Assembly (NCBI GenBank): GCA_946482075.1
Contig: CAMLQG010000133.1
Location: 1 to 6,187, forward strand
Direction: 5' to 3'
Length of the DNA stretch: 6,187 nucleotides
From: an uncultured Erythrobacteraceae bacterium
Lineage (GTDB): Bacteria > Pseudomonadota > Alphaproteobacteria > Sphingomonadales > Sphingomonadaceae
Positions 1 to 5,508 of the stretch are shown in pieces. The first letter of the stretch is position 1. The number at the start of each line of letters is the position of its first letter. The notes beneath the pieces are model-generated. The model saw only the letters and a program-made list of their open reading frames with translations. It was not told the origin of the DNA and did not search any database. Position numbers and translations under genes: made by a program.

Positions 1-1
1 A

Positions 2-1267
2 TTCATTCTCGTAATTGGTGGCGGTCACCTGGAGAATGGCGCGTCCTTCGTCCTCCAGCAGCATGTCGTACGCCACTTCGAACGGCGATACGCCGCGCCG
101 GCGGGCGGTTTCCGCCACGCTGGAGCCGGGGGTTGGTTCATAGACCGGCGGATTGCCCAGCGCGTACATATGTTCGAAGTCGCGCGAGAATTCGTAATAG
201 ATCATGTCATGATCGTCGGGCGCGTCGGACAGGATCGCCTCGCGCATCGCCGGTGTCCGCATCAGCGCGACACGTTCGCCGAGCGGCAGATCGGCGATCT
301 TGCGATAGGCGGGATGGCGGATGAACGGATTGTAGGTGATGTCGAGGCCAAGGAGGATACCCGAAGGCCGGCACAGCACCTGCGAGCTTATCTTCACGCC
401 GCGCTCATTCGCCTGCTCGGTCATTCGCAGGAGCGTGCGCCAGGATTCCGGTTCGAACTTCGTCTGCATGCAGGAATAGGAGAAAGGCACGCCCGTCTTT
501 TCGGAGATAGCGCTGAACTCCTCGAACTCGGCGATGTCGTGATGGTCCTTCAGCGGAAGCAGGATCTGCATCACGCCCCTGCCGGCTTCCCGGATGCCCT
601 CGGCTATCGCGGCGAGCTCGCTCTTCGGGGCGTGGATCGAAGGGATCACGCTGCCGTCGATCGACTGGTGGAACACGCTACGGGATGTCCCGAAGCCGAC
701 CGCGCCGGCCTCGATCGCTTCGCGCGTCAACCGCCGCATCTCATCCATCTCCTCTGCAGTCGCCTGCTCGGCGGAACGATCGCCCATGACGAACATGCGC
801 AGGGCCGCGTGCGGGACCTGGACGGCGAAATCGATGTCATGCGCGCGTGCATCGACCGCGCGGATATAATCGGGGAAGCTGGTCCATTCCCAGGTCAGGC
901 CTTCGGCAAGGACGATGCCGGGCAAGTCCTCCACCCCTTCCAGAAGGTCCATCAACGTTTCGCGATCTTCCGGCCGGCAGGGGGCGAAGCCCACGCCGCA
1001 ATTGCCGGTGACCACCGTGGTCACCCCGTGCGAGGAGGATGGAGAGAGCTGCGGCGACCAGATCAGCTGGCCGTCATAATGCGTGTGCACGTCGACGAAG
1101 CCCGGAGTCACGATGAGGCCGCCGGCATCGATCTCGTCGCGTGCGGCGCCATGGATCGGGCCGATCGCGGCGATCTTGCCGTTCATGATGGCGATATCGG
1201 CCACATAGGGCTGGGCACCGGTCCCATCATGGATCGTGCCGCCACGGACAATCAGGTCGAACTGCAT
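2..1267 (-). CDS. Amidohydrolase, N-acyl-D-amino-acid deacylase (D-aminoacylase) type, 3' end cut by window
   Basis: An uninterrupted frame gives 422 residues starting [17 protein letters not shown] and running off the left edge. Relatives are usually about 550-600 residues, so roughly the last quarter is missing. Visible are the N-terminal beta-sandwich strand with GGTIHDG, the metal-binding [12 protein letters not shown] (His61, His63) and [18 protein letters not shown] with Cys90, both hallmarks of the D-aminoacylase branch of the metal-dependent amidohydrolase TIM barrels. A further family block is [15 protein letters not shown] near residues 150-164. The expected role is cytoplasmic hydrolysis of an amide or related C-N bond; the substrate is unknown. 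The TTHMR-like segment of characterised D-aminoacylases appears to be replaced by MQILLP near residue 233, so true D-aminoacylase activity is doubtful. The start is fixed by an in-frame TGA five codons upstream and a GAGGGAG Shine-Dalgarno. It is the third gene of the operon, 58 bp after the SDR. Family confident, substrate not. Confidence 0.9.
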   Translation of the reverse strand, partial: MQFDLIVRGGTIHDGTGAQPYVADIAIMNGKIAAIGPIHGAARDEIDAGGLIVTPGFVDVHTHYDGQLIWSPQLSPSSSHGVTTVVTGNCGVGFAPCRPEDRETLMDLLEGVEDLPGIVLAEGLTWEWTSFPDYIRAVDARAHDIDFAVQVPHAALRMFVMGDRSAEQATAEEMDEMRRLTREAIEAGAVGFGTSRSVFHQSIDGSVIPSIHAPKSELAAIAEGIREAGRGVMQILLPLKDHHDIAEFEEFSAISEKTGVPFSYSCMQTKFEPESWRTLLRMTEQANERGVKISSQVLCRPSGILLGLDITYNPFIRHPAYRKIADLPLGERVALMRTPAMREAILSDAPDDHDMIYYEFSRDFEHMYALGNPPVYEPTPGSSVAETARRRGVSPFEVAYDMLLEDEGRAILQVTATNYENE

Positions 1268-1274
1268 GGCAAGG

Positions 1275-1281
1275 CTCCCTC
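1275..1281 (-). promoter_or_regulatory. Ribosome binding site of the amidohydrolase
   Basis: GAGGGAG reads 7 nt ahead of the ATG at 1267. With the in-frame TGA just upstream it decides the start codon. Confidence 0.75.
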
Positions 1282-1282
1282 A

Positions 1283-1298
1283 GGCCGACGCATCGGCC
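1283..1298 (-). other. Small intercistronic hairpin
   Basis: GGCCGA and TCGGCC form a perfect 6-bp stem around a 4-nt loop in the 58-bp gap between the SDR stop and the amidohydrolase start. It ends one base before the amidohydrolase Shine-Dalgarno. It has no U-tract, so it is not an intrinsic terminator. It could influence mRNA processing or translation of the last gene, or be chance. Confidence 0.35.
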
Positions 1299-1325
1299 AA
1301 TTCGGAAAGGTTGGAATGGACATGC

Positions 1326-2102
1326 TCATCGCAGCGTATATCCGCCGTCGGCATTGACGAAATGGCCGGTGACATAGGTCGATCTCGGCGAACACAGCCA
1401 GGAGATGATATCGGCCAGTTCTTCCACGGTACCTGCCCGCTCCATCGGGTTGGCGGCGACCTTGCTTTCCATCGACTGGCCGAGCGAGGCGAGACCTTGG
1501 CGGAGAAGCGGAGTATCCACCGGGCCGGGGGAAACGCCGTTCACTCGTATCTTCTGCTTCGCGTAGTCGAGCGCGGCAGCCTTGGTCAGTCCGGCCAGGC
1601 CGTGCTTGCTCGCGGCGTAGGTCCCGAAGCCGGCAAAGGCGACATGTCCGGCGGTGGATGCAACGTTCACGATCGTGCCGCCGCCGCGCTCGAGCATCAG
1701 CTGGACCTGATACTTCATGGCCAGGAAGATGCCGCGGAGGTTCACCGCCATCACTTCGTCGAATTCCTGAGCGGTGATCTCGTGGAGAGGGCGCGGGATC
1801 ATGTTGATGCCCGAACTGTTCACGGCACAGTCCAGTCCGCCCAGCTCGCTCGATATGCGGTCCGCCAGGGACGCAATGTCGTTTTCGGACGCAATGTCGC
1901 AGGCCAGGAAACACGCCTTACCGCCCTTGCGCTGGATGGAATCCGCGATCGATCGGCCAGCTTGCGCGCTGCGTCCGGAGATCACCACCGACGCGCCTTG
2001 CCGAGCGAGCAGGCGGGCCACGCCTTCGCCGATGCCCGAAGTGCCGCCCAGAACGACGGCAACCTTGCCCGCAAATTCGCTCTGAGGTTCCGGACCGTTC
2101 AT
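1326..2102 (-). CDS. Short-chain dehydrogenase/reductase (classical SDR), 258 aa
   Basis: A soluble NAD(P)(H)-dependent oxidoreductase of classical SDR length, expected to interconvert an alcohol and a ketone. The Rossmann glycine motif is GGTSGIG (residues 19-25, with Leu18 where the TGxxxGIG pattern has Thr). CDI at 68-70 supplies the adenine-contacting Asp69. The NNAG motif appears as NSSG (95-98). The catalytic set is Asn121, Ser149, Tyr162 and Lys166 (YAASK), with the usual 13- and 4-residue spacings. SPGPVDTP (191-198) follows the active site, and the C-terminus GHFVNADGGYTLR is typical of the fabG-like group. Arg44 after beta-2 hints at NADP(H), weakly. The ATG at 2102 is chosen over longer in-frame starts because it places the glycine motif near residue 20 and lies 4 nt after the stop of the SnoaL-like gene. 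No Shine-Dalgarno is visible, so translational coupling is likely. The substrate is not identifiable. Confidence 0.95.
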   Translation of the reverse strand: MNGPEPQSEFAGKVAVVLGGTSGIGEGVARLLARQGASVVISGRSAQAGRSIADSIQRKGGKACFLACDIASENDIASLADRISSELGGLDCAVNSSGINMIPRPLHEITAQEFDEVMAVNLRGIFLAMKYQVQLMLERGGGTIVNVASTAGHVAFAGFGTYAASKHGLAGLTKAAALDYAKQKIRVNGVSPGPVDTPLLRQGLASLGQSMESKVAANPMERAGTVEELADIISWLCSPRSTYVTGHFVNADGGYTLR

Positions 2103-2106
2103 CGCG

Positions 2107-2679
2107 TCAGTCGTCGAACAGTCCGGCCGGCAGCGATCGCGTGTAATAGGCGTCCTGCCGGTCGCGGCGCCCATAGATGAATTTCGTCTCGGCCCCGGCC
2201 TCCGCCATCGATTGGAACCAGGTCTGCGGCGAGAGCCACATCCCCGACCAGTCCCATACGGTGATCCGGCAGGCAATCTTCCAGGCACCGTCGCGCCGTT
2301 CGAAGCGATCCACATAGCGGGCGCGCAGCAGTTCGTCCCGCTCGGGGCAGCCGGGGGCAGGATCGATGTGATGGAAGGCGGTCACGTAGGATTCGACGTT
2401 GGCGATGTCGCCGTCCAACTCGATGGAGATATTGGTGGTGACGTGCTGGGTGACTGCCAGAGTGATGTTGCGCAGCGCTTCGCGGGCATTGGCGGCAGGG
2501 CCGTTCACGACTCCGCGATAATCGAGAGCGTCGGGATGGAAGCAGCTTTCCATCATGTCGAGATCGCCCCGATCGACTCCGCGCGATGCGCGATGGAGCA
2601 CCTCGGTGATCTCCTCCCTGTCGAGCAATGTCCGCACATTGCGTTCCAATTGCTGGAGCCGCTGCTCGCTATCCGTCAT
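2107..2679 (-). CDS. SnoaL-like (NTF2-fold) domain protein, 190 aa
   Basis: First gene of the SnoaL-SDR-amidohydrolase operon. The N-terminal half reads LLDREEITEVLHR (18-30), GVDRGDLDMMESCFHPDA (34-51), then TQHVTTN (77-83), and later DRFERRDGAWKI (124-135). This is the pattern of the SnoaL_4 / scytalone dehydratase / LinA-like alpha+beta cone-fold proteins, small cytoplasmic enzymes that act as dehydratases, isomerases or dehydrochlorinases, or have no known activity. Asp36 and His79 fall where LinA, the sphingomonad HCH dehydrochlorinase, has its Asp25/His73 dyad, judged by aligning to LinA from memory. About 50 residues follow the core domain, including a Trp-rich segment (VWDWSGMW, 141-148) and a basic patch (YGRRDRQD, 169-176). 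No signal peptide is seen. The ATG at 2679 has GGAGAGG 4 nt upstream. Fold is confident; reaction unknown. Confidence 0.9.
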   Translation of the reverse strand: MTDSEQRLQQLERNVRTLLDREEITEVLHRASRGVDRGDLDMMESCFHPDALDYRGVVNGPAANAREALRNITLAVTQHVTTNISIELDGDIANVESYVTAFHHIDPAPGCPERDELLRARYVDRFERRDGAWKIACRITVWDWSGMWLSPQTWFQSMAEAGAETKFIYGRRDRQDAYYTRSLPAGLFDD

Positions 2680-2683
2680 CGTT

Positions 2684-2690
2684 CCTCTCC
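2684..2690 (-). promoter_or_regulatory. Ribosome binding site of the SnoaL-like gene
   Basis: GGAGAGG sits 4 nt before the ATG at 2679 and supports that start. It resembles the site of the receptor gene (GGGAGAG, also 4 nt before its ATG). Confidence 0.7.
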
Positions 2691-2721
2691 GCGCGTGTCG
2701 TCTGTTGCGGAAAGGCTAGGT

Positions 2722-2741
2722 TTGGACGGCGCAGCGTCCAA
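2722..2741. promoter_or_regulatory. Inverted repeat in the operon leader, possible operator
   Basis: TTGGACG and CGTCCAA are perfect 7-bp arms around GCGCAG, 39-58 nt ahead of the coding start. The upstream arm overlaps the CCAATACGATT element and contains the candidate -35 (TTGGAC, 2741-2736). It could bind a dimeric repressor or form an RNA hairpin if transcription starts upstream. The equivalent receptor leader lacks this palindrome, so it is specific to this operon or fortuitous. Confidence 0.4.
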
Positions 2742-2768
2742 TACGATTTTGCGGCTCTTCGATACGAA
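2738..2768 (-). promoter_or_regulatory. Bipartite direct-repeat element, copy A (catabolic operon)
   Basis: On the plus strand this is CCAATACGATT, 13 bases, then ATACGAA; in the direction of transcription TTCGTAT-N13-AATCGTATTGG. The TCGTAT cores (2741-2746 and 2762-2767) are direct repeats 21 bp apart. The element ends 58 bp before the start of the SnoaL-like gene, and its proximal end runs into a candidate -35 (TTGGAC). A 17-bp spacer would place a poor -10 (TAGCCT) at 2718-2713, which is what an activator-dependent promoter would look like. Copy B at 5385-5415 has all 18 fixed bases and the same 13-base gap. Similarity and spacing are seen; regulatory function is inferred. Confidence 0.6.
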
Positions 2769-2869
2769 CTTCATTGGCTTCGCGGCTGGTCGGCAAAGTC
2801 GTTCCGCGGATTTCCGCCGGTTCGCGAGCGATCCATGACCTTTCGGCACTCATGGGCATTTTCGCTAGC

Positions 2870-2899
2870 AAAATGGGCCGATCCGAAGATCGGCCCATT
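2870..2899 (-). terminator. Intrinsic terminator of the complete TonB-dependent receptor gene
   Basis: A perfect 12-bp stem (AATGGGCCGATC at 2872-2883 with GATCGGCCCATT at 2888-2899) closes, in the direction of transcription, on a C(UUCG)G tetraloop. This is one of the most stable RNA loops known. The stem is followed by TTTT (2873-2870, overlapping its last two pairs). It lies 50 bp after the receptor stop codon and about 190 bp before the next gene, so it should insulate the SnoaL-SDR-amidohydrolase operon from receptor transcription. The plus-strand direction has no T-run. Confidence 0.88.
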
Positions 2900-2949
2900 G
2901 CAGGTTCGGGAAAGGGTGGCGGGAACATTCGTCCCGTCGAGCCCACTTT

Positions 2950-5319
2950 CTAGAAGCGGAACGTGCCCTGCAGCAGGAATTCTCGGGCGCGGGACCCAAC
3001 GACCGCGATCTGGCCGGGCGAACCGCCCGGATGATCGACCGAGAATCCGATATAGTTCTCATTCGTCAGGTTGCGGCCGATGAAGGCAAGCTCCCAGCCA
3101 TTGTCCTCGGCGTAAATTCGCGCGCTGGCATTCACGAGCCAATAGCTGCCCTGATGGCTGAGGGGATTGTAGTTTTCCTGCGCGATGTAGGAACTGGTAT
3201 AGCGCGTATCCACGCTCACACCGGCCATCAGGTCCTTGCCCACCAGCATGTCGTAGTTCGCGCCCATCGAGGCGGAAAACTTTGGTGCGCGGTAAAGCTG
3301 CTTGCCTGACAGATCCTGGCGACCACCCACGCAGCCGAGGTCCGCCGTCTGGCCAGCATAGCAGGCCGCCCCCGGGAAATCGACGAACTTGGCGCGGTTG
3401 TAGCCGAAAGCACCGCGCAGGCTGAGACCTTCCGCCGCGCGCCAGTCGAGCGATCCTTCCACGCCGGTCGTGCGGGCGGATGCCGCATTGCCGAGAATGA
3501 AGCGCAGCGCCTGATTGTCATAGGAGCTGACTTGCAGACCCTTGAAAGTGTAACGATAGGCTGTGAGCTGAACGACAAGCGAGCCGTTCAGCAATCGGCC
3601 CTTGTAGCCGATCTCTCCGCCCCTGGCCTTCTCAGGTCCAAATACCAGACTTTGTTCGGTGTCCGCCACCGTTACCAATGTCGGGTTGGCGATGCCGCCG
3701 GATTTGTACCCGGTCTTGTATGCGCCATAGACCGTCTGGCCAGGCGTGGGATGCCAGGTCAGCGTGATTTCGGGCGAGACGTTATTGTCGCTGAAACGGC
3801 TGCTCAACAGCTTGCCACTCGGCGAGAAGCGGCCGTTGAAAATCGGATTGATATAGGCGTTGAGCTGTTCGGTGCTCTTCTTTTCATGCGTCCAGCGCGC
3901 GCCGCCGGCCAGCTCCAGATTCTCCAGGATGTTCCAGCGCAGCTGGCCGAAGGCGGAAATGGTCTCGCCCTTGTTGCGAGCTTTCTTGATCGCCCCCACA
4001 CGCAGGCCGGTTGCCGGATCCACGGGATGGAAGCCGAGTGTCGCTTCGCCGTACTGGCGGCGCTTCACATGCTCGTAGAACGCGCCGACCGTGAAGTTCA
4101 GCGGCCCGTCGAAATCGCTGACGAGGCGAAGTTCCTGGCTGAAATTGGTCGAGTACTCGTCCCCACCGCCGCCAGGAAGGCCGTATGACGATGCGCTGCT
4201 GTCACCGCGCCCGATCTTCTTGAGCTTCACCAGCCCCGTGACGGCGGTCAAAGCCATGTTCCCCAGATCCAGCTCGTTGGTCCAGCTGAACAGCTTGTTG
4301 GTCTGGGTGCTGAAATTGTCCCCGTCCGGAAAGCTCGTTCCGAAAGTCGTCAGCGGGTTCTTGTTCGACGATGCGCGCCGCCGGTTGAGCTTGCAGTCAT
4401 TCTGGGGATCTGCGACGCCGAGCACGATCGGATTGACCCGGCCCTCGACACAGATGACTTCGAAATTGTTGTCGTCCGTCTCGTCGCGCTTGCCGACGAG
4501 TGCCTTGAGCGTCGATTTGAAGCTGTCCGACGGTTCGTAGACCACCGTCAGACGGCCGACATATTCCTTGGAGTGGGGATTGCGCGATTCATTCGTGCCG
4601 GGCGTGATGATGGCCGGGTCCAGACTTTGCCGCGGGACGGCCGTGTTCCTGATCCATCCTCTGTTCCAATCGCCGCGACCGGCCAGGCGAACGCGCAACG
4701 TGTCGGAGATCGGCACGCTGATCGCGCCTTCGATGAACTTTTCGTCGGCCTTGAACTCGTAGCCGCCGCGGACATAGCCTTCCAGCGTGTCGCCGGGGCT
4801 CACCGACGTGACGGAGATGACGCCGGCCGGGCTGTTCTTGCCGAAGAACAGCGCTTGCGGACCTTTCAGGATTTCGACCTGCTGCACGTCGAACATGCCG
4901 AGGTCCATGATCCGGCCACGAGTGACCTGCACGCCGTCGATATTGACCGCCACGGTCTGTTCCATGCCGCCATCGGTGGCGGAAGAACCGATACCACGAA
5001 TAAGGAAGATCGCGCCCGTTCCGGCGCCGCCTTTCATCATTTCGACCTGCGGATTGAGCTGGGCGATGCGGGTAAGATCGGTCGCGGCATAGCGCGTCAC
5101 GTCGGCAGAACTCAGCGCAGTGACTGCCACCGGAACGGAAATCAGCGATTCCTGCGTCCGACGCGCGGTGACGACGATTTCATCGACGCTCGTCGAGCGG
5201 GCCGGCGCTGCCTGCGGTTCCCGGTCCTGGGCAAACGCAACGCCGGACCAGCCGGCAAAAAGAAGTGGCAACGTCGCGACTGCGCGCGTGCTCGATTGGA
5301 AATTCCCCTGAATCCTCAT
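2950..5319 (-). CDS. TonB-dependent outer-membrane receptor, complete, 789 aa
   Basis: A gated beta-barrel transporter that uses TonB-ExbBD energy to move a ligand across the outer membrane. A signal peptide (about 1-30, ending GVAFA before QDREPQ) is followed by the TonB box DEIVVTA (46-52). The plug domain runs from about 58 to 172, with VPVAVTALS, IRGIGSS (107-113), VNIDGVQVTRGR (125-136) and QVEILKGPQALFFGKNSPAGVISV (147-170). The barrel ends FLLQGTFRF, with the C-terminal Phe used by the BAM complex. Cys290/Cys309 and Cys653/Cys663 probably form disulfides in extracellular loops. The ATG at 5319 is preferred to longer in-frame starts because GGGAGAG lies 4 nt upstream and it gives a proper signal peptide. 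Length is normal. No FecR-type signalling extension is present between the signal peptide and TonB box. The ligand is not identifiable; context suggests an organic catabolic substrate rather than iron. It is a paralogue of the receptor just upstream. Confidence 0.96.
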   Translation of the reverse strand: MRIQGNFQSSTRAVATLPLLFAGWSGVAFAQDREPQAAPARSTSVDEIVVTARRTQESLISVPVAVTALSSADVTRYAATDLTRIAQLNPQVEMMKGGAGTGAIFLIRGIGSSATDGGMEQTVAVNIDGVQVTRGRIMDLGMFDVQQVEILKGPQALFFGKNSPAGVISVTSVSPGDTLEGYVRGGYEFKADEKFIEGAISVPISDTLRVRLAGRGDWNRGWIRNTAVPRQSLDPAIITPGTNESRNPHSKEYVGRLTVVYEPSDSFKSTLKALVGKRDETDDNNFEVICVEGRVNPIVLGVADPQNDCKLNRRRASSNKNPLTTFGTSFPDGDNFSTQTNKLFSWTNELDLGNMALTAVTGLVKLKKIGRGDSSASSYGLPGGGGDEYSTNFSQELRLVSDFDGPLNFTVGAFYEHVKRRQYGEATLGFHPVDPATGLRVGAIKKARNKGETISAFGQLRWNILENLELAGGARWTHEKKSTEQLNAYINPIFNGRFSPSGKLLSSRFSDNNVSPEITLTWHPTPGQTVYGAYKTGYKSGGIANPTLVTVADTEQSLVFGPEKARGGEIGYKGRLLNGSLVVQLTAYRYTFKGLQVSSYDNQALRFILGNAASARTTGVEGSLDWRAAEGLSLRGAFGYNRAKFVDFPGAACYAGQTADLGCVGGRQDLSGKQLYRAPKFSASMGANYDMLVGKDLMAGVSVDTRYTSSYIAQENYNPLSHQGSYWLVNASARIYAEDNGWELAFIGRNLTNENYIGFSVDHPGGSPGQIAVVGSRAREFLLQGTFRF
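3066..3087 (-). repeat. 22-bp direct repeat shared by the two receptor genes (copy 1)
   Basis: These 22 bp are identical to 5631-5652 and encode the AFIGRNLT strand near the barrel C-terminus in both receptors, with further near-identity on either side. It is the longest exact match I noticed between the paralogues. It reflects shared ancestry plus constraint and could support recombination between them. Confidence 0.7.
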
Positions 5320-5323
5320 TGTA

Positions 5324-5330
5324 CTCTCCC
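5324..5330 (-). promoter_or_regulatory. Ribosome binding site of the TonB-dependent receptor
   Basis: GGGAGAG is 4 nt before the ATG at 5319. It selects this start over the in-frame start 23 codons upstream, which would spoil the signal peptide. Confidence 0.75.
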
Positions 5331-5384
5331 ATGTTATCTTTTTTGCGGCGTTCCGCCGGTATTGCGGCAAGCGCCCGCGTGCGA

Positions 5385-5415
5385 CCAATACGATTACGGA
5401 ATAAGGGTATACGAA
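5385..5415 (-). promoter_or_regulatory. Bipartite direct-repeat element, copy B (receptor promoter)
   Basis: The same 31-bp arrangement as copy A (2738-2768): CCAATACGATT, 13 unrelated bases, ATACGAA. The TCGTAT cores, at 5388-5393 and 5409-5414 on the minus strand, are again exactly 21 bp apart. It ends 65 bp before the receptor start and abuts a candidate -35 (TTGGTC, 5388-5383) followed by only a weak -10 (around 5365-5359). The downstream match extends to AATCGTATTGG-N-CGC in both copies. It is probably the binding site of a shared transcription factor, most likely an activator. No regulator gene lies in the window. Confidence 0.6.
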
Positions 5416-5425
5416 ATCATGCCCT
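5404..5425. promoter_or_regulatory. Imperfect inverted repeat upstream of the receptor
   Basis: AGGGTAT and ATGCCCT are 7-bp arms with one mismatch, separated by 8 bp. They overlap the distal half of the bipartite element, and no counterpart is seen at copy A. They may contribute to binding of another factor or be chance. Confidence 0.25.
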
Positions 5426-5446
5426 ATCCCGAGGAGACTTGGATCA

Positions 5447-5483
5447 CCGACCTTTGATGGCGCGCTGCGCCATCAAAGGTCGG
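5447..5483 (-). terminator. Long hairpin downstream of the partial receptor gene, putative terminator
   Basis: A perfect 17-bp stem (5447-5463 with 5467-5483) encloses a 3-nt loop, 25 bp after the stop codon of the upstream receptor gene. Position and strength fit a 3' end, but neither strand has a T-run after the stem. It may therefore be a non-canonical or Rho-assisted terminator, a 3'-end stabiliser, or a site through which some transcripts continue into the next receptor. Confidence 0.6.
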
Positions 5484-5508
5484 GCCAGGTTGAGCTTCAA
5501 TCCCGGGA

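Noticed and set aside
170..1357. Plus-strand open frame of 395 codons opposite the amidohydrolase
   Set aside because: It is rich in His, Arg, Asp and Ala with no domain, and mirrors the codon bias of the clear minus-strand amidohydrolase gene.
1252..1914. Minus-strand frame of 220 codons overlapping the SDR in another phase
   Set aside because: It is Arg/Pro-rich, out of frame with the SDR motifs and spans the operon junction.
1236..2180. Plus-strand frame of 314 codons opposite the SDR
   Set aside because: It has no recognisable motif and is antisense to a complete SDR with all catalytic residues.
2103..2315. Longer N-terminus for the SDR
   Set aside because: The extra residues are Arg/Gly/Pro-rich, overlap the SnoaL-like gene and precede the normal SDR N-terminus.
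2716..2946. Minus-strand frame of 76 codons in the gap before the SnoaL-like gene
   Set aside because: It reads through the terminator and the regulatory element, has no good ribosome site and no protein-like pattern.
5346..5358. 5-bp hairpin (CGGCG-N3-CGCCG) in the receptor leader as an attenuator or riboswitch
   Set aside because: It is too short, is followed by an A-run rather than a U-run, and has no conserved RNA architecture around it.
5320..5388. Earlier in-frame start for the complete receptor, adding 23 residues
   Set aside because: It would put a basic, non-signal sequence before the signal peptide and overlap the candidate -35. The ATG at 5319 has a strong Shine-Dalgarno.
4573..5457. 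Plus-strand frame of 294 codons opposite the receptor N-terminus
   Set aside because: Its composition is that of an antisense shadow; it runs through the receptor signal peptide, promoter and hairpin regions.
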